A stretch of DNA of 17,162 nucleotides, from positions 1-17,162 of the forward strand of contig CAJPUN010000011.1 in NCBI GenBank assembly GCA_905373835.1, in the 5' to 3' direction. The translations under genes and the position numbers were made by a program. Shown piece after piece: positions 5,864 to 11,754 of this stretch (position 1 is the stretch's first letter; every line of letters begins with the position of its first letter). This DNA comes from Candidatus Saccharimonadota bacterium (GTDB taxonomy: Bacteria > Patescibacteriota > Saccharimonadia > Saccharimonadales > Saccharimonadaceae). A model generated the notes under the pieces. That model saw only the letters and a list, made by a program, of their open reading frames with translations, was not told where the DNA came from and did no database searches.

Positions 5864-5892
5864 TTGCTTATTTTCTTAACTCATGCTATTAT
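5864..5892 (+). promoter_or_regulatory. Outward promoter at the right IS30 end
   Basis: TTGCTT (5864-5869) and TATTAT (5887-5892) are spaced by 17 bp, and TGC precedes the -10. The predicted start falls at about 5899-5900, on or next to the ATG of the following ORF, so its mRNA would be leaderless. Confidence 0.65.
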
Positions 5893-5899
5893 AGGACCT

Positions 5900-6622
5900 A
5901 TGGTAGATAGACATGATGAAGCTAATGCAACTTCTGTTGCAGATTCGAGGACGACCGACCTCGGAGATAAAGTCGATAATCAAATTGCACTCCTTGATCA
6001 TATCGCCACCGAGATCAAGAAGACCACCGAGATGGTGGAATGGGGAAAGGAGGGGTGGCGAATTAGACTTGGAGAGATCGGAATTCTTGCCAATAGCTTA
6101 TCATCAGTAGATCCCTCTGTTATTGACGGCGTCGAGACTAGGCGTCCTGGCATACTTCGCGAACTCGGAGACAGTCTTTGGAACCTCGACCAGAAAATGC
6201 ATCTTCTTGATGAAGACGTCAAACGGGCTGAGAGAATTATGACACCAACACAGCGCGAGCAAGAGTTGCTGGACAGCATAAAGCCGCTAATCATAGACCA
6301 GATGTATGCAATGGATCCAGAGTCGCTGCAAACATATCAGCAGAAAGATAGCGAAGGTGAAATCACCAAGGAAGTTGCGCTGTTTCAATTGGGAAAATTT
6401 TCAAAAACGATGTATATCGGCAACATAAAATGCGAGTGTGCCGCCTATTTGGGTAATGACGGCAGGTTCTATATCGAGAGTCCGCGCCGTAGAGCATCTT
6501 CGGGCGATATAGTTATTGACGTCCATCCTTACAGCATTGAGGACGCTATGAATTATGGGGTCTCATTCGGTGGAATCAAAGTCTCTCAACTAGTTGAAGC
6601 CGTGGTAATGTGTACGATATAG
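5900..6622 (+). CDS. Hypothetical protein, probably leaderless, possibly truncated
   Basis: I do not recognise this 240-residue protein. I start it at 5900 (MVDRHDEANATS), 7 nt after the -10 box; the longer frame from 5846 would overlap the transposase end and the promoter. The first 130 residues look like long amphipathic helices (KVDNQIALLDHIATEIKKTT and later LDQKMHLLDEDVKRAERIM), perhaps a coiled coil. The C-terminal part (about 165-240) looks alpha/beta, with AAYLGNDGRFYIESPRR. Composition is more AT-rich than its neighbours: 60-base blocks at 6301 and 6541 hold 27 and 28 G+C, against 38-40 in the 312-residue gene. The same frame continues for 82 codons beyond the TAG, so the protein may once have been longer. 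Confidence 0.65.
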   Translation: MVDRHDEANATSVADSRTTDLGDKVDNQIALLDHIATEIKKTTEMVEWGKEGWRIRLGEIGILANSLSSVDPSVIDGVETRRPGILRELGDSLWNLDQKMHLLDEDVKRAERIMTPTQREQELLDSIKPLIIDQMYAMDPESLQTYQQKDSEGEITKEVALFQLGKFSKTMYIGNIKCECAAYLGNDGRFYIESPRRRASSGDIVIDVHPYSIEDAMNYGVSFGGIKVSQLVEAVVMCTI

Positions 6623-6871
6623 TTTCTCCATGAAGTTTTCATAGATGAGTGCAGTCAAGAGCTGCACGACCCTGCTACGTATATTGCCGATTTGCCAAAT
6701 ATGATAAATCTGGACGAGGCTACGAACGAAGATATACGGGCGTTGTATCAGACTTTTCGCGACAATTACGGCACCGAGCGGTTAGCGCTAAAACCTGTGA
6801 AAGGCTTCATGAAAGAAGTCCGGCGTGAGCGTTCAGCGTCGAATCGAGCTTTTCGGTCGCAATCTCATTAG
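6623..6871 (+). pseudogene. In-frame open continuation after the TAG of the 5900 ORF
   Basis: The frame stays open for 82 codons from FLHEVFIDECSQELHDPA to a TAG at 6869-6871. The first 60 or so residues look protein-like and include IADLPNMINLDEATNEDIRA. There is no early start codon or Shine-Dalgarno; the first in-frame ATG is at codon 27. The last 65 bases overlap the 3' end of the Nudix gene on the other strand. It may be the tail of a longer ancestral protein cut by a nonsense mutation, or the remnant of a second gene. Confidence 0.4.
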
Positions 6872-7205
6872 GATGAAAATAGGCGAATTCTTCAGCCTCT
6901 TCGGTGGCTTGCGGATTTGTGAGGAGTTTTACTTCGTAGGCGAGAATCAGTACCGGGTCGTCGAATTTATCGTGCCAAGTCGGGATGATTAGCGGTTTGC
7001 CCGCGAGGATTTCGATTTCTGCGTCTAGTTCTTCGCGAAACTCGCGCCGTAAAGCCTCGTGCAGACCTTCGCCGTGTTCCAGTCCGCCACCCGGCAAATC
7101 CCAAGTCTCGCCCCGCTCGCGCACGAATAAAAGTCGCCCCGCTCTATCGCAAACCAGACCCTTGACCGTCACTCGATAGGCAGCTTTGAAATCTTTCAGC
7201 TTCAT
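6807..7205 (-). CDS. Nudix hydrolase
   Basis: Nudix enzymes hydrolyse nucleoside diphosphates linked to another group, often cleaning up oxidised or excess nucleotides. The 132-residue protein is a single Nudix domain. Its box fits G(x5)E(x7)REUxEE with G40, E46, R54, E55, E58 and E59, so the metal-binding glutamates are present. The usual Gly after EEx is Asp61. The substrate cannot be told from sequence; the N-terminal strand RVTVKGLVCDRAGRLLFVRE is generic. GAGGG lies a few bases before the ATG. It lies 63 bases downstream of the 47-residue membrane protein on the same strand and probably shares its promoter. Confidence 0.9.
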   Translation of the reverse strand: MKLKDFKAAYRVTVKGLVCDRAGRLLFVRERGETWDLPGGGLEHGEGLHEALRREFREELDAEIEILAGKPLIIPTWHDKFDDPVLILAYEVKLLTNPQATEEAEEFAYFHPNEIATEKLDSTLNAHAGLLS

Positions 7206-7268
7206 CTCATGCCCTCGCCTACAAAACTCCCCGCCGTAACTACCCGAAACAAACCGCAGCCAAATCCG

Positions 7269-7412
7269 CTATTTTTTACTTTTCTTTGTTCCGACTCGAT
7301 TTTTTAGCTCGAAAACTTCCTTTTTCAGCTTGTTGATTTCGCTGTACGCCCAGACGCCTAAAGCAAACGCTAGACCAGCGAGGCAAAGAGCCGAGGTAAC
7401 TTTTTGTTCCAT
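7269..7412 (-). CDS. 47-residue single-pass membrane protein
   Basis: The sequence begins MEQKVTSALCLAGLAFALGV. A hydrophobic helix at about 7-24 is followed by a short heptad-like stretch (SEINKLKKEVFELKNRV) and a Lys-rich end, TKKSKK. It resembles small membrane-anchored coiled-coil peptides; no family is recognised. I chose this start because AGAAAGGAG sits 5-6 nt upstream; an overlapping frame starting at 7458 has no such site and begins at the promoter. TGCTACAAT (7444-7452) lies about 32 bp upstream. It is the first gene behind the rpsH terminator and likely co-transcribed with the Nudix gene. A single-pass protein with a cytosolic coil could recruit a partner to the membrane, but that is inference. 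Confidence 0.7.
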   Translation of the reverse strand: MEQKVTSALCLAGLAFALGVWAYSEINKLKKEVFELKNRVGTKKSKK

Positions 7413-7443
7413 AAATCTCCTTTCTGTAAACGGTCTTATATTG

Positions 7444-7452
7444 ATTGTAGCA
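7444..7452 (-). promoter_or_regulatory. Extended -10 promoter of the 47-aa/Nudix pair
   Basis: On the minus strand TATGCTACAAT provides an extended -10 (hexamer 7449-7444). No good -35 is seen at 17-18 bp. It sits between the rpsH terminator and the small gene. Confidence 0.55.
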
Positions 7453-7487
7453 TAGCATCCTTAGTGTCTCCTATTGACATCAAACAA

Positions 7488-7520
7488 AAATACCCGGGGT
7501 CGTAAAACTTCCGGGTATTT
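7488..7520 (-). terminator. Intrinsic terminator behind rpsH
   Basis: A 10-bp perfect stem AAATACCCGG / CCGGGTATTT has a 13-nt loop, with T-rich tails on both strands (TTTTTGTTTG on the minus side). It lies 18 bp past the rpsH stop and would end the upstream ribosomal operon at a point where the spc operon normally continues. Confidence 0.85.
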
Positions 7521-7537
7521 TTTGGCTACGAAAAGTT

Positions 7538-7939
7538 TTAATAAACCTTCAACAAAACTTCTCCGCCAAGTTTGGCCTTGACAGCTTCGCCACCGGTCAT
7601 GACACCCTTGCTGGTGCTGACGAGGACGATGCCGCGGCCTTGCTTGACCTTGGGGATGTCGGCAGCAGCCACATAGACGCGACGGCCTGGCTTGGACACC
7701 CGGGCCAGCTCGGTAAAGGCTGGGCTCTCGCCAGCGCGGTTGATGGTGATAACCAATGTACCGCGTGGCTTGCCATCCTCTACGGTAGCACCTGCCAGGT
7801 AATGATTCTTGACCAATTGCTCGGCCACAACTTGCTTGAGCTTGCTGGTGGGCACACGGACTTCCGTCTTGCCAACCATCGCAGCGTTGCGGATTCGGGT
7901 GAGGAGATCCGCGATTGGGTCAGTTGATTGTAAACTCAT
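7538..7939 (-). CDS. rpsH: 30S ribosomal protein S8
   Basis: S8 binds the central domain of 16S rRNA and in E. coli represses the spc operon by binding the rplE leader. The 133 residues match the usual length (130). MSLQSTDPIADLLTRIRNA is the canonical start, and the C-terminal domain has SKPGRRVYVAAADIPKVKQG and the STSKGVMTGGEA motif, ending in GGEVLLKVY. It follows rpsN after 18 bp and is the last gene before the terminator at 7488-7520, so it is separated from rplF, its usual downstream neighbour. Confidence 0.97.
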   Translation of the reverse strand: MSLQSTDPIADLLTRIRNAAMVGKTEVRVPTSKLKQVVAEQLVKNHYLAGATVEDGKPRGTLVITINRAGESPAFTELARVSKPGRRVYVAAADIPKVKQGRGIVLVSTSKGVMTGGEAVKAKLGGEVLLKVY

Positions 7940-7957
7940 AACTCTATCTCCTTTCCG

Positions 7958-8227
7958 TTACCAACTGCTCTTTGTAATGCCTGGGATTTCGCCCTTCGAT
8001 GCCTTCTCGCGGAAGTTGATGCGGCTCAGGCCAAAGCGGCGCATATAGCCACGTGGCCGACCACTGAGGGCGTCGCGGTTCTTCCAGCGGGTTGGGCTGG
8101 AGTTGCGCGGCAGCTTTTGCAGGCCATCGAGGTCGCCCGCCGCCTTGAGCTCAGCGCGCTTGGCAGCGAATTTCTCGATCATCTTTTGGCGTTTGCGATC
8201 GCGTGCGATCATTGATTTCTTAGCCAT
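7958..8227 (-). CDS. rpsN: 30S ribosomal protein S14, zinc-free form
   Basis: S14 binds the 16S 3' domain near the head. The 89-residue protein is the longer C-minus form: it has no cysteine, so it lacks the CxxC zinc ribbon of short S14. The C-terminal half (LPRNSSPTRWKNRDALSGRP then RGYMRRFGLSRINFREKASK) is strongly conserved and ends GEIPGITKSSW. The start lies 3 bases after the rplE stop region, in the usual rplE-rpsN-rpsH order. Confidence 0.97.
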   Translation of the reverse strand: MAKKSMIARDRKRQKMIEKFAAKRAELKAAGDLDGLQKLPRNSSPTRWKNRDALSGRPRGYMRRFGLSRINFREKASKGEIPGITKSSW

Positions 8228-8230
8228 ACG

Positions 8231-8812
8231 CTATTTCCCCTCCTTCTCAAACGGCAGACCAAACTTCTCCAGCAGTGCCCGGCTCGCCGCTGGGCTACCC
8301 TGCTCGATGGCAATCGTCACCTGGAGGCCATGAACGATCTGCGTCTCCTCAAAGGTGAGCTCGGGGAAAATACTCTGGTCGGTGATGCCAAGGTTGTAGT
8401 TGCCACCCTTGTCGAACTTGCTCCCCACGCCGTGGAAGTCGCGCACCCGCGGCAGGCTGACATTGACCAGCCGGTCGAGGAACTCGTACATCCGAGCGCC
8501 GCGCAGTGTCACACTCACGCCAATCGGCGCACCCATGCCAGCGCGGATCTTGAAGCCAGCGATCGACTTCTTGGCCAAGCGATCAACCGGTGCTTGGCCA
8601 GTGATCTTAGTAATGGTATTGCGTACCAGTTGGTGATAGCGCTTGTCTTCTTTGTGCTTGCCGATTCCTGCGCTGACCACAATCTTCTCGAGCTTGGGCA
8701 CTTGGTGCACATTGCTCAAGGCTAATTCGGCCTGGAGTTCCTTGCGGTATTGATCCAGATACAAGGCTTTCAAGCGAGGAGTCGGAGCGGCGGATGCAGT
8801 TGCCTTCGCCAT
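8231..8812 (-). CDS. rplE: 50S ribosomal protein L5
   Basis: L5 binds 5S rRNA and contacts the P-site tRNA from the central protuberance. At 193 residues it exceeds E. coli L5 (179) through an Ala/Pro-rich start (MAKATASAAPTPR). Conserved blocks are VPKLEKIVVSAGIG, GQAPVDRLAKKSIAGFKIR, then GAPIGVSVTLRGARMYEFLD and the loop GNYNLGITDQSIFPE. Its ATG overlaps the rplX stop (TAATG). Confidence 0.97.
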   Translation of the reverse strand: MAKATASAAPTPRLKALYLDQYRKELQAELALSNVHQVPKLEKIVVSAGIGKHKEDKRYHQLVRNTITKITGQAPVDRLAKKSIAGFKIRAGMGAPIGVSVTLRGARMYEFLDRLVNVSLPRVRDFHGVGSKFDKGGNYNLGITDQSIFPELTFEETQIVHGLQVTIAIEQGSPAASRALLEKFGLPFEKEGK

Positions 8813-9135
8813 TAGTTGACCTCCTTGTTATTCAGTTGCCGAGCAACGCGCACCTTAGCGCCCTCAGCATTAATAGTATAGCCAATGCGGCTCGTCGTGC
8901 CAGCTGCTTCGTCGACAACCAGTGCGAGCTTGCTCAGTGGCACTGGCACATGAATCTCCTTCGTGCCCCCACGTGGGTTAAGCTGGCTTGGCTTGACGTG
9001 GCGGTGGCGCAGCCCCACGCCCTCGACCAATGCAGTCTGCTGAGCGGGGTTAACAGCCAGCACCTTGCCCGTCGTGCCTTTGTCGTCACCACTGATGATC
9101 TTGACGATATCGTCTTTTTTGATGCGCTGTGCCAT
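8812..9135 (-). CDS. rplX: 50S ribosomal protein L24
   Basis: L24 starts 50S assembly by binding the 5' end of 23S rRNA and lies near the exit tunnel. The 107-residue protein opens with a KOW motif (IKKDDIVKIISGDDKGTTGK) and continues with a basic RHRHVKPSQLNPRGGTKEI segment and a C-terminal SRIGYTINAEGAKVRVAR. The usual four-Cys zinc pattern is absent, as in many L24 proteins. Its ATG shares an A with the rplN stop. Confidence 0.96.
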   Translation of the reverse strand: MAQRIKKDDIVKIISGDDKGTTGKVLAVNPAQQTALVEGVGLRHRHVKPSQLNPRGGTKEIHVPVPLSKLALVVDEAAGTTSRIGYTINAEGAKVRVARQLNNKEVN

Positions 9136-9503
9136 TAGAGTACCTCCGGTGCCAAGCTAATGATCTTGCTATAGCCAAGGTCGCGCAATTCGCGTGGCAC
9201 AGGGCCAAAGACACGAGTTGCCTTGGGCGTCTTGTCGTCGTTGATAATAACGGCAGCGTTATCGTCGAAGCAGATAGTGCTGCCATCTTTGCGGCGGATT
9301 TGGTCGCGAGTGCGTACCACCACCGCCTTAACGATAGACTTCTTCTTGACGTTGCCAGTCGGGCTGGCGTCTTTGACGCTAGCGACAATCACATCACCCA
9401 CCCGGGCGTAGCGACGCCGAGTACCACCCAGCACGCGAATGCAGAGAATAGACTTTGCACCACTGTTGTCTGTTACCTTAAGGCGAGATTCTTGCTGGAT
9501 CAT
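9135..9503 (-). CDS. rplN: 50S ribosomal protein L14
   Basis: L14 lies at the subunit interface, forms bridges with 16S rRNA and contacts L19. It is 122 residues, the exact usual length. MIQQESRLKVTDNSGAKSI and IRVLGGTRRRYARVGDVIVA are hallmark segments, with the GSTICFDDNAAVIINDDKTP loop and the end GYSKIISLAPEVL. The ATG overlaps the rpsQ stop by 4 bases (ATGA). Confidence 0.98.
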   Translation of the reverse strand: MIQQESRLKVTDNSGAKSILCIRVLGGTRRRYARVGDVIVASVKDASPTGNVKKKSIVKAVVVRTRDQIRRKDGSTICFDDNAAVIINDDKTPKATRVFGPVPRELRDLGYSKIISLAPEVL

Positions 9504-9790
9504 GCTGCCTCCTCTTCGCCTGCGTCATCGTTTTTGAGCTCAATCGAGCCCTGCGAGCGCTTGAGCACGGCGTCAAGCCGAAATGCTTTGCGCTTGCTGA
9601 TCGGGCGTGTCTCAATGACCCGCACCGTATCACCAACATTGGCATCGTTTGTCTCGTCGTGAGCAGCATACTTACGGGTGACGGTGTATTGCTTGCCGTA
9701 AATAGGGTGTGTTTCGCGGCTGGTCACGGTCACCGTGATGGTCTTGTTGCCCGCGGCCGAGGAAACAACGCCGGTCAATGTCTTGGCCAT
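9500..9790 (-). CDS. rpsQ: 30S ribosomal protein S17
   Basis: S17 is a primary 16S rRNA-binding protein with an OB fold. At 96 residues it is longer than E. coli S17 (84) because of an acidic tail ending DDAGEEEAA. The core has KTLTGVVSSAAGNKTITVTV, the HPIYGKQYTVTRKYAAHDE segment and VGDTVRVIETRPISKRKAFR. The ATG overlaps the rpmC stop (TAATG). Confidence 0.97.
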   Translation of the reverse strand: MAKTLTGVVSSAAGNKTITVTVTSRETHPIYGKQYTVTRKYAAHDETNDANVGDTVRVIETRPISKRKAFRLDAVLKRSQGSIELKNDDAGEEEAA

Positions 9791-9993
9791 TAGTTTGTTC
9801 CTTTCCGCTGATTAATTTCCGTTAGTATCTGCGCAATCTCTCGGCGATACACACCAAGGATCCGCGGATTGGCGAGCTCACCTGCCCGGTGGCCACGCTG
9901 GGCCTCAAGCAGGTCGGCGCGCTTGGCGGCCAGCTCTTGCTGGAGTGTCTCGAGGCTCTTGACCTCTGTTGCAGGGACTGCATTCTCTGCCAT
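9790..9993 (-). CDS. rpmC: 50S ribosomal protein L29
   Basis: L29 is a small helical protein near the exit tunnel that contacts L23 and forms part of the signal recognition particle and trigger-factor docking area. The 67 residues fold into two predicted helices: SLETLQQELAAKRADLLEAQ and the conserved NPRILGVYRREIAQILTEIN. The N-terminal MAENAVPATEV is a short extension. It lies 2 bases after the rplP stop. Confidence 0.94.
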   Translation of the reverse strand: MAENAVPATEVKSLETLQQELAAKRADLLEAQRGHRAGELANPRILGVYRREIAQILTEINQRKGTN

Positions 9994-9995
9994 CG

Positions 9996-10409
9996 CTAGG
10001 CCTCCTCTTTCTTAATAAAGCGTGTCTTGACGGGGAGCTTGTGGCTTGCCAGGCGCATTGCTTCGCGGGCGACATCCTCTGGCACACCCTTCATCTCAAA
10101 CATTACGGTGCCATTCTTGACCTTCGCAACAAAGAACTCAGGGTTACCCTTACCGCCACCCATCTTGAGGCCCAGTGGCTTGCGGCTCACTGGGGTGTGT
10201 GGGAAGATACGGATCCAGATCTTACCACCACGCTTGACGTAGCGGGTCATTGCCTGGCGGGCTGCCTCGATCTGGCGGCTTGTGACGCGCTCGTTGCTCA
10301 GGCTCTGCAGGCCGTAGTCACCAAAGGCAATGTAGTTGCCCCGTGTGGCGTTGCCGCGGTTCTTGCCGATGCGGACTTTGCGAAATTTTGTTTTCTTTGG
10401 TAGTAACAT
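9996..10409 (-). CDS. rplP: 50S ribosomal protein L16
   Basis: L16 organises the A-site region and is needed for peptidyl transfer and tRNA accommodation. The 137 residues match E. coli (136). MLLPKKTKFRKVRIGKNRGN, TSRQIEAARQAMTRYVKRGG, KIWIRIFPHTPVSRKP and the C-terminal AREAMRLASHKLPVKTRFI are conserved blocks. Its ATG overlaps the rpsC stop. Confidence 0.98.
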   Translation of the reverse strand: MLLPKKTKFRKVRIGKNRGNATRGNYIAFGDYGLQSLSNERVTSRQIEAARQAMTRYVKRGGKIWIRIFPHTPVSRKPLGLKMGGGKGNPEFFVAKVKNGTVMFEMKGVPEDVAREAMRLASHKLPVKTRFIKKEEA

Positions 10410-11050
10410 TACTTCGCACTCCTTTCACCCTTATAGATCCAGACCTTGACGCCGACAATACCCACGCCAGGGCAGTTGGCCCGTGCAGTGTGAAAATCGA
10501 TATCAGCTCGCAAGGTGTGCAGTGGCACCGAGCCCTCGATGACCTTCTCGCGGCGTGCCATCTCGGCATTGTTAAGCCGGCCGGCTACCTCGATGCGGAT
10601 ACCCTTTGCACCACTATTCATGGTGTTTTGGGCAGCCATCTTGACGGCGCGGCGGAAGTTGGCGCGGCGCTCGAGCTGGCGAGCAATATTCTCCGACACC
10701 AGCTTGGCACTGAGCTCTGGCCGACGAACCTCTTCAATATTGATACGGACTGGCAAGCTGGCGATCTTTTCGATCTGTCGCTTGAGCTCTGTCACGCCAG
10801 CCCCACCGCGGCCAATCACCACACCAGCCTTGGCAGTGTGAATTGCGATGGTAATCTGGTTTGGGCTGCGCTCAATCTCGATCCGGTCAATCGTTGGCCG
10901 GCTTGCATAGCGAGCTTCAATTAGCTCACGGATTTTGATGTCTTCTGCCAACCAAGCCGCAAAGTCGCGCTTGTTTTGGCCAAACCAACGCGAGCTCCAG
11001 TTTTTGTGGACTTGGAGGCGGAAACTGACTGGGTTTACTTTTTGGCCCAT
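10409..11050 (-). CDS. rpsC: 30S ribosomal protein S3
   Basis: S3 lies at the mRNA entry channel and has helicase activity with S4 and S5. The N-terminus MGQKVNPVSFRLQVHKNW is canonical. A type II KH domain holds the GRGGAG loop (AGVVIGRGGAGVTELKRQIE). The C-terminal domain has GIRIEVAGRLNNAEMARREK and ends GVGIVGVKVWIYKGERSAK. At 213 residues it lacks the longer tail of E. coli S3 (233). It starts immediately after the rplV stop. Confidence 0.98.
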   Translation of the reverse strand: MGQKVNPVSFRLQVHKNWSSRWFGQNKRDFAAWLAEDIKIRELIEARYASRPTIDRIEIERSPNQITIAIHTAKAGVVIGRGGAGVTELKRQIEKIASLPVRINIEEVRRPELSAKLVSENIARQLERRANFRRAVKMAAQNTMNSGAKGIRIEVAGRLNNAEMARREKVIEGSVPLHTLRADIDFHTARANCPGVGIVGVKVWIYKGERSAK

Positions 11051-11485
11051 TTAGTTGTCTCCTTTCTTGGCTGTATCGGTTGCTTTGGCGGGTGCCTTCT
11101 TGACCTGCTTCTCCACACCACTCACCTCAACCAAGATATGGCTCGAGCGCTTCTGGAATGGCTGAGCCCGGCCGCGGCTGGCCGGCTTGTAGCGGCGCAG
11201 GCGTGGGCCAGCAGTCACACTAAGGCTATGGATATGCAAACTGCGTGGGTCAAGGCCATGGTTATTGATGGCGTTGGCTTGGGCGCTGGCGATTGCCTTC
11301 TTAACAGGCAGCGCGGCGCGGCGCGGGGTGTGATCAAGAATGACCAGTGCATCGGCCACACTGCGGCCACGCACCAGGCTAGCAACAATGCTTACCTTGC
11401 GCGGGGTCTGGTCTATACCCTTGATGTGCGCCCGAACGATGGCTGGTGCATCGCTCGACCCCTGTTGTGTCTGTGATGCGGCCAT
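11051..11485 (-). CDS. rplV: 50S ribosomal protein L22
   Basis: L22 lines the nascent-peptide tunnel with L4; its beta-hairpin reaches the constriction and is a known site of macrolide resistance changes. The core (about 16-125) has IDQTPRKVSIVASLVRGRSV, and the hairpin AGPRLRRYKPASRGRAQPFQ followed by KRSSHILVEV. At 144 residues it exceeds E. coli L22 (110) through an N-terminal MAASQTQQGSSDAP and a Lys-rich C-terminal tail. The ATG overlaps the rpsS stop. Confidence 0.97.
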   Translation of the reverse strand: MAASQTQQGSSDAPAIVRAHIKGIDQTPRKVSIVASLVRGRSVADALVILDHTPRRAALPVKKAIASAQANAINNHGLDPRSLHIHSLSVTAGPRLRRYKPASRGRAQPFQKRSSHILVEVSGVEKQVKKAPAKATDTAKKGDN

Positions 11486-11751
11486 TACTTCTTATCCTTT
11501 CCACCGTGCTTGCGGAACTTACGAGTTGGGCTAAACTCACCGAGCTTGTGGCCAACCATGTTTTCTGTAATCAGCACCGGCACATGCACCCGACCATTGT
11601 GCACCGCAAAGGTGAACCCCACCATCTCTGGCGTGATCGTGCTGCTGCGGGCCCAGGTCTTTATCACGGTGCGGTCGCCAACTTTCAGCGCTGCCACTTT
11701 TTTGGCAAGCTTCGCGTCGACGAATGGGCCTTTTTTGAGTGAACGACTCAT
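11485..11751 (-). CDS. rpsS: 30S ribosomal protein S19
   Basis: S19 forms the 30S head with S13 and contributes to intersubunit bridges. The 88 residues carry the hallmark MSRSLKKGPFVDAKL start, TWARSSTITPEMVGFTFAVH and the ENMVGHKLGEFSPTRKFRKH block. It follows rplB by 3 bases. Confidence 0.98.
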   Translation of the reverse strand: MSRSLKKGPFVDAKLAKKVAALKVGDRTVIKTWARSSTITPEMVGFTFAVHNGRVHVPVLITENMVGHKLGEFSPTRKFRKHGGKDKK

Positions 11752-11754
11752 AGA

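Larger units (their letters stand above)
4606..5869 (+). mobile_element. IS30-family insertion sequence (limits approximate)
   Basis: The element of about 1.2 kb carries one IS30-type transposase reading frame, interrupted by a frameshift. A core inverted repeat matches at 14 of 15 positions: CCTCAACCGCAACAC at 4632-4646 and GTATTGCGGTTGAGG at 5830-5844. The transposase stop (5847-5849) lies just outside the core repeat, so the true ends extend further. I placed them at mirror-image AAGCAA/TTGCTT hexamers (4606-4611, 5864-5869), which lie at nearly equal distance from the cores. I found no convincing target duplication. It sits within the DNA that splits the ribosomal cluster. Confidence 0.8.

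Noticed and set aside
5846..5899. Longer start for the 5900 ORF (ATG at 5846)
   Set aside because: It overlaps the transposase stop, lies within the IS end and upstream of the promoter, and lacks a Shine-Dalgarno.
7276..7458. 60-codon minus-strand ORF starting at 7458
   Set aside because: It starts inside the promoter region without an SD; the overlapping 47-codon frame has a strong SD, a membrane helix and sensible composition.
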